A stretch of 64,000 bases of DNA from CAWBBA01 sp963741625 (GCA_963741625.1 CAVUIT010000014.1:124001-188000); one strand, 5' to 3'; positions 9,866-19,969 are shown, counted from the stretch's first letter. Translations and numbers: made by a program. Notes: generated by a model from the sequence alone, not told the origin.

Positions 9866-10918
9866 GAGCGTTTCCCAAAGAGGTCTGCGATAATCGCGGC
9901 CGCAGTCTGCCCGCCGTCCATGAGGGTCTCCTCGATGTCCCCGGGACCACTGCACGTTCCCGCAACGTAAACCCTTGCAACGCCGGTGCGACCGCCGCCC
10001 AAGGGATCTTTCGAAGCGAGAAATCCGAACTCGTCCGGCTCCAAGCCCACCCTCTCGGCTATGGCCATAGAGTCAGGCGATGGCCTCTGGCCGATGGACA
10101 ATACAATCCGGTCAAAACTCTCTCGCACGTTACGGCCGGCATCTTCCCGAATGATCTGGAGCGATGTTGTCGTCTCCCTGCACGATTTCTCCCGGAACAC
10201 CCTGAATCAGGCGGATTCTATGTCTCCGAGCTTCCGCCAGCAGAGATCCTGCAAATTTGCCCGCGACTTGGAGGTCTATGTAGAAGATCGTTATCTCCCA
10301 GTCCTCATGTTCTTGGCGCAACTTCAGAGCCATCCTCAAAGCGGCTTCACAGCAATATTGCGAGCAATAGTTAGCCCCTATGGCTGCGTCCCTGGAACCC
10401 ACGCATTGAAAAAAGGCTATTTTGGCAGGGCCTGGAATCCCGCTGGTAAATCCATCAAGGTCATCGTTGCGCACGTATGCATTCATGTCCTTGAGCGTAA
10501 GCACGCCCTCCAGGCGCCCGTAGCCCCAAAACAGCTTTTCAGACGGGTCGTACGGCTGGTACCCTGTCGCGATCACAAGCGCTTCAGCCTCCACAAGCTC
10601 GTCCGTGTTGCTTGCCAAAGACCTCACTCCAACATGAATTCCTCCTCGGGAAGCTGTCACTGACGACAGTTCGGCGCTCTTCATGACCTTTGCGTTGGGG
10701 AAGGAATTGACCTCATCCACGAGATCCCCCAGAGAGCAGGAAAAACACCTCAGGCACTGATTGGTGGCCATGCACGCCCAATCCCGCACTCTTCCGCCAA
10801 GGTGATTCTCTTTTTCCACGACGGTGCAACCAATGCCATTGGCCAATAGGGTTTTGGCCACAGCCAGGCCGGCGACTCCGCCTCCGACAACCACAACGGG
10901 TTTCTTAGATGTGGGCAT
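9862..10918 (-). CDS. HdrA/QmoA-like FAD protein, frameshifted near 10170
   Basis: It starts MPTSKKPVVVVGGGVAGLAV, a dinucleotide-binding fold. The cysteine cluster CMATNQCLRCFSC follows at about 49-61, as in HdrA, with further conserved blocks ALVIATGYQPYDP and FFQCVGSRD. The first frame ends at 10130; the rest (IVLSIGQRPSPDS, VYVAGTCSGPGDIEETLMDG) continues in a second frame to 9862. Reconstructed length is about 351 residues, close to QmoA. It is the first gene of the hdr-like operon and probably the flavin hub. Confidence 0.8.
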
Positions 10919-11150
10919 CTCTCTTCCGCTTCAAAGTAACAAATAGTGGGGGCACGGTCCCGCGTCCCGCGGGATGCCCCACGCGATCAGTTGTTCGCAC
11001 ACATGATATTTTCGATGCACAGGAGTATATGGCTCTATGCCCGCGGGCTGAAGTCTCTGCTCCTTCTCTTGTTCGCGCTCAACCTTATACTATCGTTTTT
11101 ATCGCGATGGCACAAATTTGGGCTGTCCCGAGAATTTAACGCACCTTTTT

Positions 11151-11273
11151 TCAAGGGGAATTTTGCGGGAATTTGAACGGAACAGAGGAGGAGCCACAAG
11201 AAGGACATGCTCTTTCCCCGCGGACGACGAAATGAATGCCCGAGAATTGCCGACAGTTTTGACAGTTCCTCAT
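11151..11273 (-). CDS. Possible 40-residue zinc-ribbon protein
   Basis: A short minus-strand frame starting MRNCQNCRQF with a second pair CPSCGSSS, giving CxxC-x19-CxxC, the spacing of a zinc ribbon or rubredoxin-like knuckle. No clear Shine-Dalgarno sequence precedes the ATG. It lies upstream of the hdrA-like gene on the same strand, in the gap before the divergent radical SAM gene. The Cys spacing is the only support; it could be chance. Confidence 0.3.
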   Translation of the reverse strand: MRNCQNCRQFSGIHFVVRGERACPSCGSSSVPFKFPQNSP

Positions 11274-11370
11274 TCGAGGTGATAAAGTGAGCCGTACCGG
11301 AATAGTGGGAATTGTGCCCTCAGCGTCTGGCGAGGCGCATATTCGAATTGGCTGGAGCAAGGAGTTGTCG

Positions 11371-12759
11371 ATGAATTTGAATTCTACCCGAACGTCTAAT
11401 ATTGCGGGTCTTGCGATTTATCCGATGTTTGTCCGGGTCTTCCTGCGGGCCCTCGGCCTCATGCTCAATCCGGACAACCGGGCCAAGAGGAAAGAAAAGG
11501 GGCTGAGTGCAGGAGATACACTTTTTAATTTCATAAAGTTATCCTTTCTTGAGACTACAGTTTTGAAGTATCGCCATATGGTGCGGTTCGGCGATGCGGT
11601 CATGCTGGACAGCACGTTTCCGCCCTTCCCATCCCGAGCTTTTGACAAAAGGATCTCGAATTACCTTAATAACTTGGACCTTACTGAGCTTCCATCGGGG
11701 ATTGTTTCCATTTCCACGACCAACTGTTGTCCGTACGCGTGCGCATTCTGCTCCACCAACGCGCGGCACAACACTGAGACGGACCTTGATGAAGAGCTGC
11801 TGAAGAAGACCATACGCCAGGTTGAGAATCTGGGTGTCCCGTCAATTATCCTGCACGGCGGCGAGCCCATGTATCGGTACGATCGTTTTCTCAGGCTCGT
11901 GAAGAGCGTCAGCGACGATATCTGTCTGTGGATGTTCACCACGGGGTATGGGGTGACTCCTGAAAAGGCTGCGGAACTCAAGGCAAATGGTCTGTTCGGT
12001 GCGTGGGTGAGCCTGGATCACTATAAACCCGAGGTACACAACCGCCTCAGGGGCCATCCCGAAGCCTTTGACAATGCTTGCCGGGCTGTGGAGAGCTTCA
12101 AGAAGGCAGGAATCTATACTTGCCTGTCGCTGGTTCCCCCGGAGGACCTGCAGGATCCGCAAAATTTTATAGAATACTACAACTTTGCACGAGACCTGGG
12201 AGTCGCTGAAATCCGCGTCATGGAAGTGAAGCCCTCTGGGCGTGAAGCCTGCCGGGGAGTCATGGCCCACAGCCCGGTTCTTGCACAGTTACAACAGGAC
12301 CTGTTCAAAGATCCGGCTTTTCGTTCACACCCGCCCCTGAGCGGGCTCTCGACATGGCTGGAAAAGGACCCGGCATTGGGGTGCCAGTGCCGTTTCGAAT
12401 ACCTTTTCGTAACCTCCACAGGCGAGGTGCAGCCCTGCGAGGCGACTGAAATATCTTTCGGCAACATTCAGGATGAAGATTTCCTGGAGATTTATGGCCG
12501 AGCTTGCAAAGCCTTTCCCAAACCTGCCACAGGTTGCATTCCGATGGTCATGTACCCGGAGGTTCGGGACTATCAGAAGGTCAAGGCACAGCTCTCCTCA
12601 CCCGAAAAATCAGAGTTGTCCACGAAGATCATGCAAGGCTTCCAGGAGAAGGGGTCTATTCCCGGAGTGTACAGGAAGATATGGCCGACGTACGAACAGC
12701 GCCTCCGCGCGTATCAGCTTCGCCGAGCGGGCACAAACTCTGGAGCCAGGCGTCATTGA
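11371..12759 (+). CDS. Radical SAM protein with SPASM-like C-terminus
   Basis: I chose ATG 11371 because AAGGAG lies eight bases upstream; an in-frame GTG at 11287 has none. 462 residues. The radical SAM cluster motif is CPYACAFC at about 125-132, followed by LHGGEP (the GGE motif). The C-terminal region (about 350-430) has CQCRFEYLFVTSTGEVQPC and later GCIP, resembling an auxiliary-cluster (SPASM/twitch) domain used in peptide or cofactor maturation. The N-terminal 100 residues are unusual. No obvious substrate peptide gene is adjacent. It is divergent from the hdr-like operon. Confidence 0.8.
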   Translation: MNLNSTRTSNIAGLAIYPMFVRVFLRALGLMLNPDNRAKRKEKGLSAGDTLFNFIKLSFLETTVLKYRHMVRFGDAVMLDSTFPPFPSRAFDKRISNYLNNLDLTELPSGIVSISTTNCCPYACAFCSTNARHNTETDLDEELLKKTIRQVENLGVPSIILHGGEPMYRYDRFLRLVKSVSDDICLWMFTTGYGVTPEKAAELKANGLFGAWVSLDHYKPEVHNRLRGHPEAFDNACRAVESFKKAGIYTCLSLVPPEDLQDPQNFIEYYNFARDLGVAEIRVMEVKPSGREACRGVMAHSPVLAQLQQDLFKDPAFRSHPPLSGLSTWLEKDPALGCQCRFEYLFVTSTGEVQPCEATEISFGNIQDEDFLEIYGRACKAFPKPATGCIPMVMYPEVRDYQKVKAQLSSPEKSELSTKIMQGFQEKGSIPGVYRKIWPTYEQRLRAYQLRRAGTNSGARRH

Positions 12760-13015
12760 AGGCCGTTGTCCGACCCCACAGGATGTGACGGGTCAACGCA
12801 AAAGTAGACTACTCGAACGGTACCCTCGATTCATTTTGCCAAAGGCAAAACGTTCGATCGCAAGATACCTGGACGCGGGTAGAACACGTTTTCACGGCTG
12901 CTTGGGAAGATAGATTAAATTATTGCTTGAAGCTGGCGACGGTCTATGTTAAGCAAAGAGTGGCTGACACGGGTCGGGTGCCTCACGAGCCCGCTCCCGG
13001 CAATTTGGAGGTGAC

Positions 13016-13525
13016 ATGCTCCGATTCAGAAAACCTAAGAGTGACGCGGTAAGCGGATTTCTCGGGTCCCAAACCGAGTTTACGGGCAAACTTGCGTTTT
13101 CGGGGGTGGTACACCTTGACGGGAGCTTCAAGGGGGAAATCATCAGCAGAGGGACTCTTGTGGTGGGGAGTGACTCGGTTGTTCATGCCGAAATTCACTC
13201 CAACGTCCTGAAAATCGCAGGGGAAGTCCACGGCGATCTCACGGCCTCGGAAAAGATTGAATTGTATCCTCCTGCTAAAATTTACGGCAACATTCGCACT
13301 CCGAGCCTCGTTGTAGAGGAAGGCGTCCTCTTCGAAGGAACTTGCAGCATGGCATCCGTGAAGGCGGAAACGCTATCCCTTTCCGAGCCCGAGCAAGAGC
13401 ACGCGGGTGACGAAGAACCGCTAGAAGCTATCTCAGCGCAGGCATGGCCCCCATCTTACGAGGAAAGCGACAGTCTCACCGAAGAAGTTCCCGACAAGAC
13501 CGCCCTGCACAAACTCGACCAATAA
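13016..13525 (+). CDS. Bactofilin (polymer-forming cytoskeletal protein)
   Basis: 169 residues with GGAGG before the ATG. The central region (about 15-115) is the repetitive beta-helix of the bactofilin/DUF583 family, with short hydrophobic-Gly repeats (GKLAFSGVVHLDGSFKGEI, LKIAGEVHGDLTASEKIEL, AKIYGNIRTPSLVVEEG). The C-terminal 50 residues are acidic and low-complexity. Bactofilins self-assemble without nucleotides and help cell shape or polar organisation. It lies just upstream of the ATP synthase operon; this pairing is common in Desulfobacterota. Confidence 0.9.
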   Translation: MLRFRKPKSDAVSGFLGSQTEFTGKLAFSGVVHLDGSFKGEIISRGTLVVGSDSVVHAEIHSNVLKIAGEVHGDLTASEKIELYPPAKIYGNIRTPSLVVEEGVLFEGTCSMASVKAETLSLSEPEQEHAGDEEPLEAISAQAWPPSYEESDSLTEEVPDKTALHKLDQ

Positions 13526-13586
13526 TTGAGGGCTTTCCCTAGTAATTCCCGCCTTTCCCACGCTTTGTTCTCTGGAGAAAAAGATC

Positions 13587-13615
13587 TTGACACGTCCAGA
13601 GCGGGGTGTTACTAT
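13587..13615 (+). promoter_or_regulatory. Sigma-70-type promoter for the atp operon
   Basis: TTGACA at 13587-13592 and TACTAT at 13610-13615 with a 17-base spacer, a near-consensus match. It sits between the bactofilin stop and the first atp gene, about 140 bp before the chosen atpF' start. It is therefore the likely main promoter of the operon. Confidence 0.6.
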
Positions 13616-13757
13616 GCCGATTCATTCTTAGTTTGAGTCTCAGACAATATCCTTTTTCAAAAAAATCAGATAGTTGGAAGTCATGTGGCTGGTGGGTTCC
13701 GACATCCGGAGGAAGCCGGACGGTCGTAAAACTTCGCTAATCCGGGAGAATACGTCA

Positions 13758-14186
13758 GTGATTCAACTAAATATCACCCTGTTCATCCAGATAATCAATT
13801 TCCTCGTCCTGTTATTCCTCTTGAACGCCCTCCTTTACAAACCCGTCATGGCGAAGATACGGGAAAGGGAAGCAAAGATCCGCAAGGACCAGGAAAAGGC
13901 TGTTGAACTGGAGCAGAAGGTTCTGGATCAGGAAAACCGGCATCAGCAGGAGCTTGCCAAGGCAAGGCAAACCGCAGCACAAGAAAAAGGCGATCTGCTG
14001 GCCCAGGCCAAGAAGAAGGAAGCCGACATTCTAGAGAAAGCCCGTGCTGAATCTTCACTGATCGTCGATCAGATGAAGGCCTCCATTCAGGTCGAAGCCG
14101 AAGAGGTCCGGAAGACCCTGAAAGCCCAAATGACTCCTCTTGCCCAATCAATCACGGAAAAGGTCCTTGGGAGGGCGATCTCATGA
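13758..14186 (+). CDS. atpF': ATP synthase subunit b' (AtpF')
   Basis: I chose GTG 13758 because GGGAGA lies just upstream and the membrane helix then starts at once (IQLNITLFIQIINFLVLLFLL), as in b subunits; a longer frame from 13674 adds an unlikely basic leader. 142 residues: one N-terminal membrane helix followed by a long charged coiled coil. It forms the peripheral stalk with b. The stop overlaps the next ATG (ATGA), so the genes are coupled. Confidence 0.88.
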   Translation: MIQLNITLFIQIINFLVLLFLLNALLYKPVMAKIREREAKIRKDQEKAVELEQKVLDQENRHQQELAKARQTAAQEKGDLLAQAKKKEADILEKARAESSLIVDQMKASIQVEAEEVRKTLKAQMTPLAQSITEKVLGRAIS

Positions 14187-14765
14187 AGGCTTACAAGAAG
14201 GCTCTAGTTCTATTCCTCCTGCTGCTGGTGCTATCTGCCGGCACAGCCTTTGCCTCTGCCGAAGGATCTGAAGGGGGAGGATCCTGGAGTCCGTGGATGC
14301 TCCTCTGGAGGGTGATCAACACGGCAGCCCTTATCGGTGTGCTGGTCTATTTCCTCAAGAAGCCTATGGCTAACTTCTTCTCCGAAAGACGCGCTCAGAT
14401 CCAAAAAGACTTGGAAGACGCCAAGGAACAGCGCGACCGGGCAGAGCGCACTATCGCCGAGTATGAAAAGAAAATAGGCGAAATGGGGCGGGAACTGGAT
14501 AAGATGCGCGACGAACTGCGCAAGGCCGCCGGTATTGAAAGCGAGAAGGTTGTATCCAACGCAGACCGAATGGCCGCGAGCATGGTCGAATCTGCAAAGC
14601 TGGCAGCCGACCAGGAAGTGCGGAAGGCCAAAATGATCTTGAAAAAGCGAGGCGGTGGGATTGGCAGTGGAATTGGCCGAATCGCTCATTCGCGAGAAGA
14701 TCAACGAGGACGACCGCAAGAGAATTGTGGAGGAATACCTTGTTAAGGTCGGGGGTATGAAGTGA
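14183..14765 (+). CDS. atpF: ATP synthase subunit b (AtpF), frameshifted near 14650
   Basis: A signal-like N-terminus (LVLFLLLLVLSAGTAFA) is followed by a membrane helix (LLWRVINTAALIGVLVYFL) and a coiled coil. The frame breaks after KAKMILKK, where an extra base near 14652 turns EAVGLAVELAE into Gly-rich nonsense. With one base removed it continues LIREKINEDDRKRI to the stop at 14763-14765. That stop then overlaps the atpH GTG, as expected in this operon. Corrected length is about 193 residues. Confidence 0.85.
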
Positions 14766-15301
14766 TCGACACCACTCTGGCAAAGCGCTATGCGAAGGCA
14801 TTGGTTGAGATCGGGCAAGAGCGCAACGCACTGGATAAGTATGCCCAGGATCTGGCCGGCCTGTGCTCTATCGTGGAAGCCTCCAAGGATTTCCGTGAAG
14901 TCTTGAGCAACCCTGTATTCACGAAAGATGACAAGAAGAGGATCTCCGGGCAGATCCTTCAAAAGATAGATACTGACCCTATGGTGGTCAACTTCGTAAA
15001 TTTGCTGATCGACCGCAAGCGGATAGATCAGTTGGCCGGAATAGAGGCCGCTTTTCGCGGAAAAGTAGACGAAATTAGAGGCATAACCCGAGGGGAAGTG
15101 ACAAGCGCCGAACCTTTGGCCAAGGATGAACTGGGGCGAGTAACGGACGCCCTTTCTAAGATAAGCGGCAAGCAAGTGTTGGTGACCACCACGGTGGACC
15201 CTGCTCTTATTGGGGGGCTTGTGGCCCGAGTCGGGGACATGGTTTTTGACGGGACGCTTCGTACCCAGCTCAACCAGCTTAAGGAAAGCTTGAAGGGATA
15301 G
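14762..15301 (+). CDS. atpH: ATP synthase subunit delta
   Basis: 179 residues from GTG 14762, overlapping the corrected atpF stop by four bases. Typical OSCP/delta features: TTLAKRYAKALVEIG at the start, VLSNPVF and FVNLLIDRKR in the middle, and VDPALIGGLVARVGDMVFDGTLRTQL near the C-terminus. It joins the peripheral stalk to the F1 head. Length is normal for the family. Confidence 0.95.
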   Translation: MIDTTLAKRYAKALVEIGQERNALDKYAQDLAGLCSIVEASKDFREVLSNPVFTKDDKKRISGQILQKIDTDPMVVNFVNLLIDRKRIDQLAGIEAAFRGKVDEIRGITRGEVTSAEPLAKDELGRVTDALSKISGKQVLVTTTVDPALIGGLVARVGDMVFDGTLRTQLNQLKESLKG

Positions 15302-15306
15302 GGACA

Positions 15307-16832
15307 ATGCAGATCAGAGCCGAAGAAATCAGTGACATTATCAAGCAGCAGATTCAGGACTACGACAAAAAGGTCGAAGTCAGCGAAACAGGCACCGTAA
15401 TCAGCGTAGGAGACGGAATCGCCCGCCTCCACGGCCTGGAAAACGCCATGGCCGGCGAACTCCTGGAGTTCCCCGGTGGCATCATGGGGATGGTGCTCAA
15501 CCTCGAAGCGGACAACGTGGGTGCGGCCATTCTTGGTGAGGACGTCCACATCAAAGAGGGCGATACCGTCAAGAGGACCAACCGCATTGTTCAGGTCCCC
15601 GTCGGCGCAGCCATGCTGGGACGAGTCGTGGATTCAATCGGCCAACCCATTGACGGAAAAGGCCCGATTGAAACCAATGAATTCCGCGTGATTGAAGTCG
15701 TGGCGCCAGGCATCATCAAGAGGCAGCCGGTGAAGGAGCCTCTGCAAACCGGCATCAAGGCCATCGACTCGATGATACCTATCGGCCGTGGGCAGCGTGA
15801 ACTTATCATCGGGGACCGCCAGACCGGTAAGACCGCGATTGCTGTTGACACCATAATTAACCAGAAAGATACCGATGTTAAGTGTATCTACGTGGCGATT
15901 GGCCAGAAACGGTCCACCGTGGCTCAGGTGGTTGCCACTCTCGAACGCTTCGGCGCTATGGAATATACCACGGTGGTCTCGGCCACAGCGTCCGATCCCG
16001 CGCCCATGCAATATATTGCGCCATATTCGGGCGTCACCATGGGCGAGTATTACAGGGATAACGGTCAACATGCCCTTATGATTTATGACGATTTAAGCAA
16101 GCAGGCGACTGCGTATCGCCAGCTTTCGCTGCTTCTGCGCCGGCCCCCAGGCCGTGAGGCGTTTCCCGGCGACGTTTTCTATCTCCATTCCAGACTCTTG
16201 GAGCGTGCTGCAAAGCTGGGAGATACGCTCGGAGGCGGGAGCCTGACGGCCCTTCCGGTCATCGAAACACAGGCCGGTGACGTGTCCGCATATATTCCTA
16301 CCAACGTCATTTCCATCACCGACGGCCAGATCTTCCTCTCCACAGACCTTTTCTATTCCGGTGTGAGGCCGGCCGTTAACGTTGGACTAAGCGTCTCCAG
16401 GGTCGGCGGGAACGCACAGATGAAGGCCATGAAGCAGGTTGCCGGCTCGCTCCGACTTGATCTGGCCCAGTTCCGGGAGCTTGAGGCGTTCGCACAGTTC
16501 GGTTCGGACCTGGACAAGGTCACCCAGGCCCAGCTCGCACGGGGGACCCGCTTGGTTGAGATCCTTAAGCAGCCCCAGTATGAACCTATGCCGGCCGAAA
16601 AACAGGTGGCAATCATTTTCGCGGCTACCAACGGCTTCGTCGATCATACGATCTGCGAGCACTGTTGGAATACGAAAAACAATATTTGAGCCATCTGGAA
16701 TCAAGTCATCCCGATGTCTTGACCGAAATCAGGGAGAAGAAGGTCATTTCTCCGGAACTCGAAGCCAAGATGAAGAACATACTGGAAAACTTCAAAGGCA
16801 TTTTTACTCCGCCCGAGTTTTCGATAGTCTGA
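15307..16832 (+). CDS. atpA: ATP synthase subunit alpha, frameshifted near 16645
   Basis: Walker A GDRQTGKTAIA at about 169-179, and the alpha signature around PGDVFYLHSRLLERAA. The uninterrupted frame stops at 16689 after an abnormal tail (ICEHCWNTKNN). Adding one base near 16643 restores DLRALLEYEKQYL then EIREKKVISPELEAKMKNIL and a stop at 16830-16832. The result is 508 residues, the usual length. Because the enzyme is essential and the rest is perfect, I regard the shift as a sequence error. It is the regulatory nucleotide-binding subunit of F1. Confidence 0.93.
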
Positions 16833-16895
16833 TCATTATGCAGTTGACGGCTGAGAAGACGCCCCTCTGTATCAGCCGCTTATGTAGAGGTCGAT

Positions 16896-17759
16896 ATGGC
16901 AAGCCTCAGAGATATACGTAAACGCATTGCGAGCGTCAAGAATACACAGAAGATAACCAACGCCATGAAGATGGTTTCAGCGGCGAAGTTGCGACGCGCA
17001 GAAGAGGCCATTAAAGCCGCCCGTCCTTTCGCCGAGAAGATGCGGGAAGTCCTCATGTCGTTGGCGTCCCGAGCCAATCCCAGCGCCCATCCAATGTTGG
17101 AGGTCCGGCCGGTCCAGAAGGCCCTCTTGATCCTCATAACAGCGGATCGCGGGCTTTGCGGAGCTTTCAATACCAACCTGAATCGGCGTGCGGAGGCCTT
17201 CTTCAAAGAAATGAAGGCCAAGGGCGTCCAGGTGGACCTCATCAACGTAGGCCGCAAGGGAAATGATTATTTTCGCAGGCGTCCGGTAGAGATAGCCGCG
17301 AGGTTCGTCAACGTGATGAATCAGGTGAGTTTTGAGCTTGCGGGAGAGGTTATCGACGCAGCCGCTGAAAAGTTCAATTTAGGGGATTACCAGGAAGTTT
17401 ATCTCCTGTACAATAGCTTCCGCACAGCCGTTACCCAGATTGTGACATTTAGACGGCTTTTACCTATCAAGCCGGAACAGGATGACGCGCCTCGTGACAG
17501 GGAATACCTTTACGAGCCCTCGGAGGAAGAGTTGCTCGAGGGAATTCTTCCGCGCTACATACAGGTGCAGGTCTTCACGGGTCTTCTTGATTCCGTGGCC
17601 AGCGAGCACGGAGCCCGCATGACGGCCATGGAAGCGGCAACCACGAACGCGGAAGAGATGATCTACAAGCTGACCCTGAAGCATAACCGTTTGCGTCAGG
17701 AATCCATCACCACCGAGTTGATGGAGATCGTCGGTGGGGCCGAGGCATTGAAAGGCTGA
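16896..17759 (+). CDS. atpG: ATP synthase subunit gamma
   Basis: 287 residues. The N-terminal coiled-coil signature ASLRDIRKRIASVKNTQKIT and the C-terminal AMEAATTNAEEMI block with LKHNRLRQ and ITTELMEIVGGAEAL are diagnostic. It forms the rotating central shaft. The start is ATG 16896 after GAGG. It lies 63 bp after the corrected atpA stop. Confidence 0.97.
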   Translation: MASLRDIRKRIASVKNTQKITNAMKMVSAAKLRRAEEAIKAARPFAEKMREVLMSLASRANPSAHPMLEVRPVQKALLILITADRGLCGAFNTNLNRRAEAFFKEMKAKGVQVDLINVGRKGNDYFRRRPVEIAARFVNVMNQVSFELAGEVIDAAAEKFNLGDYQEVYLLYNSFRTAVTQIVTFRRLLPIKPEQDDAPRDREYLYEPSEEELLEGILPRYIQVQVFTGLLDSVASEHGARMTAMEAATTNAEEMIYKLTLKHNRLRQESITTELMEIVGGAEALKG

Positions 17760-17823
17760 GAAGCCTCTTTATAAAAGCATTAACCGAATCCATTTGAAAA
17801 CGGTTCCAGGAGGATATCCTAAG

Positions 17824-19269
17824 ATGAGTGTGGGAAAAATCGTTCAGGTAATCGGCCCCGTCGTTGACGTGGAATTCCCGGAGCAACAGCTCCCGGCAAT
17901 CTATAACGGTCTGCTGATATCAAACCCTGCCATCAGCGACGAGCCCGACAATCTAGTGGTTGAAGTGGCCCAGCACCTCGGTGACAACACGGTGCGGACC
18001 ATTGCTATGGACACCACGGACGGTCTGGTTCGGGGGATGGAAGTGAGAGACACCGGCGGATCCATCAGGGTTCCGGTGGGCAAGGGAGTTCTTGGCCGGA
18101 TCATGAACGTGGTGGGCCGCCCTGTGGACGAAATGGGCCCCGTCGTGACGGAAGAAACGCGCCCGATTCACCGGTCCGCTCCCTCGTTTGACGAGCAGGT
18201 GACACAGATCGCGATCCAGGAAACCGGGATCAAGGTCGTAGACCTTATCGCACCGTTCATGCGGGGCGGCAAGATCGGCTTTTTCGGCGGCGCGGGTGTG
18301 GGCAAGACCGTCTTTATGATGGAGATCATCAACAACATCGCTAAGCAGTTCGGCGGAACCTCGGTGTTTGCCGGCGTGGGAGAGCGCTCCAGAGAAGGGA
18401 ACGACCTGTACCTGGAAATGGGCGGCGTACTTCCCGGCCAGAAAAAACCTGAGGGTGAAAGAGTTATAGACCGTGCCGCTCTCATTTACGGCCAGATGAA
18501 CGAGCCCCCTGGAGCACGCGCCCGTGTAGGACTGACAGCTCTCACCGTGGCCGAGTATTTCCGCGATGAGCAGGGCCTCGACGTCATGCTCTTCATCGAC
18601 AACATTTTCCGTTTCACCCAGGCGGGCTCGGAAGTCTCCGCCCTTCTCGGACGCATGCCCTCCGCGGTCGGTTACCAGCCTACTCTGGGAACTGACATGG
18701 GTGAACTTCAGGAACGGATCTGCTCGACCAAGAACGGTTCCATCACAGCAGTCGAGTGCATTTACGTCCCAGCGGACGACCTTACCGACCCTGCCCCCGC
18801 AACCACGTTTGCTCACCTCGATGGAACAGTCGTTCTTTCGAGGCAGGTGGCCGAGTTGGGGATCTATCCGGCGGTCGATCCGCTTGACTCGACGTCCAGG
18901 ATTCTCGATCCTCGCGTCCTGGGAGAAGAGCACTACAAAGTGGCCCGGTCAGTGCAGCTCGTCCTGCAAAGGTACAAGGATCTCCAGGACATCATCGCGA
19001 TTCTCGGTATGGACGAGTTGTCGGAAGACGACAAGCTCGTGGTTGCCAGGGCTCGCAAGATCCAGCGATTCCTCTCGCAGCCGTTCTTCGTGGCTCAGGA
19101 GTTTACGGGAACTCCCGGAAAGTACGTCAAGATCCAGGACACAGTAGCCGGGTTCAAGGAAATCGTTGAGGGTAAATGGGATGACGTCCCCGAGCAGGCG
19201 TTCTACATGGTCGGGGATCTGAGCGAGGTTAAGGCCAAGGCTGAAAAACTGGCAAGCGCCGCCGCCTGA
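17824..19269 (+). CDS. atpD: ATP synthase subunit beta
   Basis: I chose ATG 17824 (MSVGKIVQVIGPV), behind CCAGGAGGATATCC. 481 residues. Walker A GGAGVGKTV at about 155-163, the catalytic stretch GERSREGNDLY and DIIAILGMDELSEDD are intact. It is the catalytic F1 subunit. No frameshift here. Confidence 0.97.
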   Translation: MSVGKIVQVIGPVVDVEFPEQQLPAIYNGLLISNPAISDEPDNLVVEVAQHLGDNTVRTIAMDTTDGLVRGMEVRDTGGSIRVPVGKGVLGRIMNVVGRPVDEMGPVVTEETRPIHRSAPSFDEQVTQIAIQETGIKVVDLIAPFMRGGKIGFFGGAGVGKTVFMMEIINNIAKQFGGTSVFAGVGERSREGNDLYLEMGGVLPGQKKPEGERVIDRAALIYGQMNEPPGARARVGLTALTVAEYFRDEQGLDVMLFIDNIFRFTQAGSEVSALLGRMPSAVGYQPTLGTDMGELQERICSTKNGSITAVECIYVPADDLTDPAPATTFAHLDGTVVLSRQVAELGIYPAVDPLDSTSRILDPRVLGEEHYKVARSVQLVLQRYKDLQDIIAILGMDELSEDDKLVVARARKIQRFLSQPFFVAQEFTGTPGKYVKIQDTVAGFKEIVEGKWDDVPEQAFYMVGDLSEVKAKAEKLASAAA

Positions 19270-19285
19270 TCATCGGGAGAAGTTC

Positions 19286-19699
19286 ATGTCGGAAAAATTC
19301 AAAGTCGAAGTTGTGACCCCTACGAGGGTCGTGCTCGACAAGGAAGTTGAAGAAGTAATCGCACCGGGGATTATGGGAGAGTTCGGGGTTTTGATTGGGC
19401 ACACGCCCATGCTGACCTTTGTTAAACCCGGCGTCCTCTCTTATCTCGAGAACGACAAGTTCATAAAGTTCGCCGTGGGTGAAGGCTTCTGCGAGGTGTT
19501 AGCCGATCGCGTGTCCGTGCTTGTGGACGAAGCTTACGCAGTCGAGGAACTTGATGCAGCCGCGGTTTCCTCGGAGCTTCAAGGGCTCGAGCAGCAATTG
19601 GTAGCCATCGACGCGACAGCGGATCCTGAAGGTTATCGCAAACTGACCAGTAAGCTGAAGATGGCACGCGCCAAACTTTCCCTCGCAAGCGGAAGCTGA
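19286..19699 (+). CDS. atpC: ATP synthase subunit epsilon
   Basis: 137 residues behind GGGAGAAG. The N-terminal beta sandwich (KVEVVTPTRVVLDKEVEEV, GEFGVLIGHTPML) is followed by two C-terminal helices rich in Ala/Leu. It is the last gene of the operon; subunits a and c are not in the window. In many Desulfobacterota they lie in a separate locus. Confidence 0.95.
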   Translation: MSEKFKVEVVTPTRVVLDKEVEEVIAPGIMGEFGVLIGHTPMLTFVKPGVLSYLENDKFIKFAVGEGFCEVLADRVSVLVDEAYAVEELDAAAVSSELQGLEQQLVAIDATADPEGYRKLTSKLKMARAKLSLASGS

Positions 19700-19731
19700 G
19701 TCAACTCAGTTCTTCAATAACGATGATTGTT

Positions 19732-19778
19732 AGGCCTTGGCCCGGTCGGCATGCCGATTCCGGTCAGGGCCTTCTGTT
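19732..19778 (+). terminator. Likely terminator after atpC
   Basis: A GC-rich, imperfect hairpin centred on the palindrome TCGGCATGCCGA, flanked by GGCC arms and followed by TTCTGTTTT. It lies 33 bp after the atpC stop in the gap between convergent atpC and the metB-like gene, so it may serve as the operon terminator. Confidence 0.4.
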
Positions 19779-19969
19779 TTGGTGGGATGCTCATACCGAT
19801 TCACCGCCAAAGCGATGGGCTTTCTAACAGGTAATTTACTGAGGAGACCTAACCCGCATCTTGCCGGACAATCTCCCCTTTTCTTTGTACGGGAGAATGC
19901 GTCGGACTTGGGCCCTCGCAATGACACTGTGGATCCCACCTGCTATTTACTTTTGAACGCGCATTCGTA

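Noticed and set aside
14231..15307. 358-codon antisense frame across atpF and atpH
   Set aside because: It lies wholly opposite well-conserved ATP synthase genes and shows no domain or ribosome-binding site; it is a codon-bias shadow.
17953..18933. 326-codon antisense frame opposite atpD
   Set aside because: Opposite a perfectly conserved catalytic subunit; composition His/Asp-rich as expected for a shadow.
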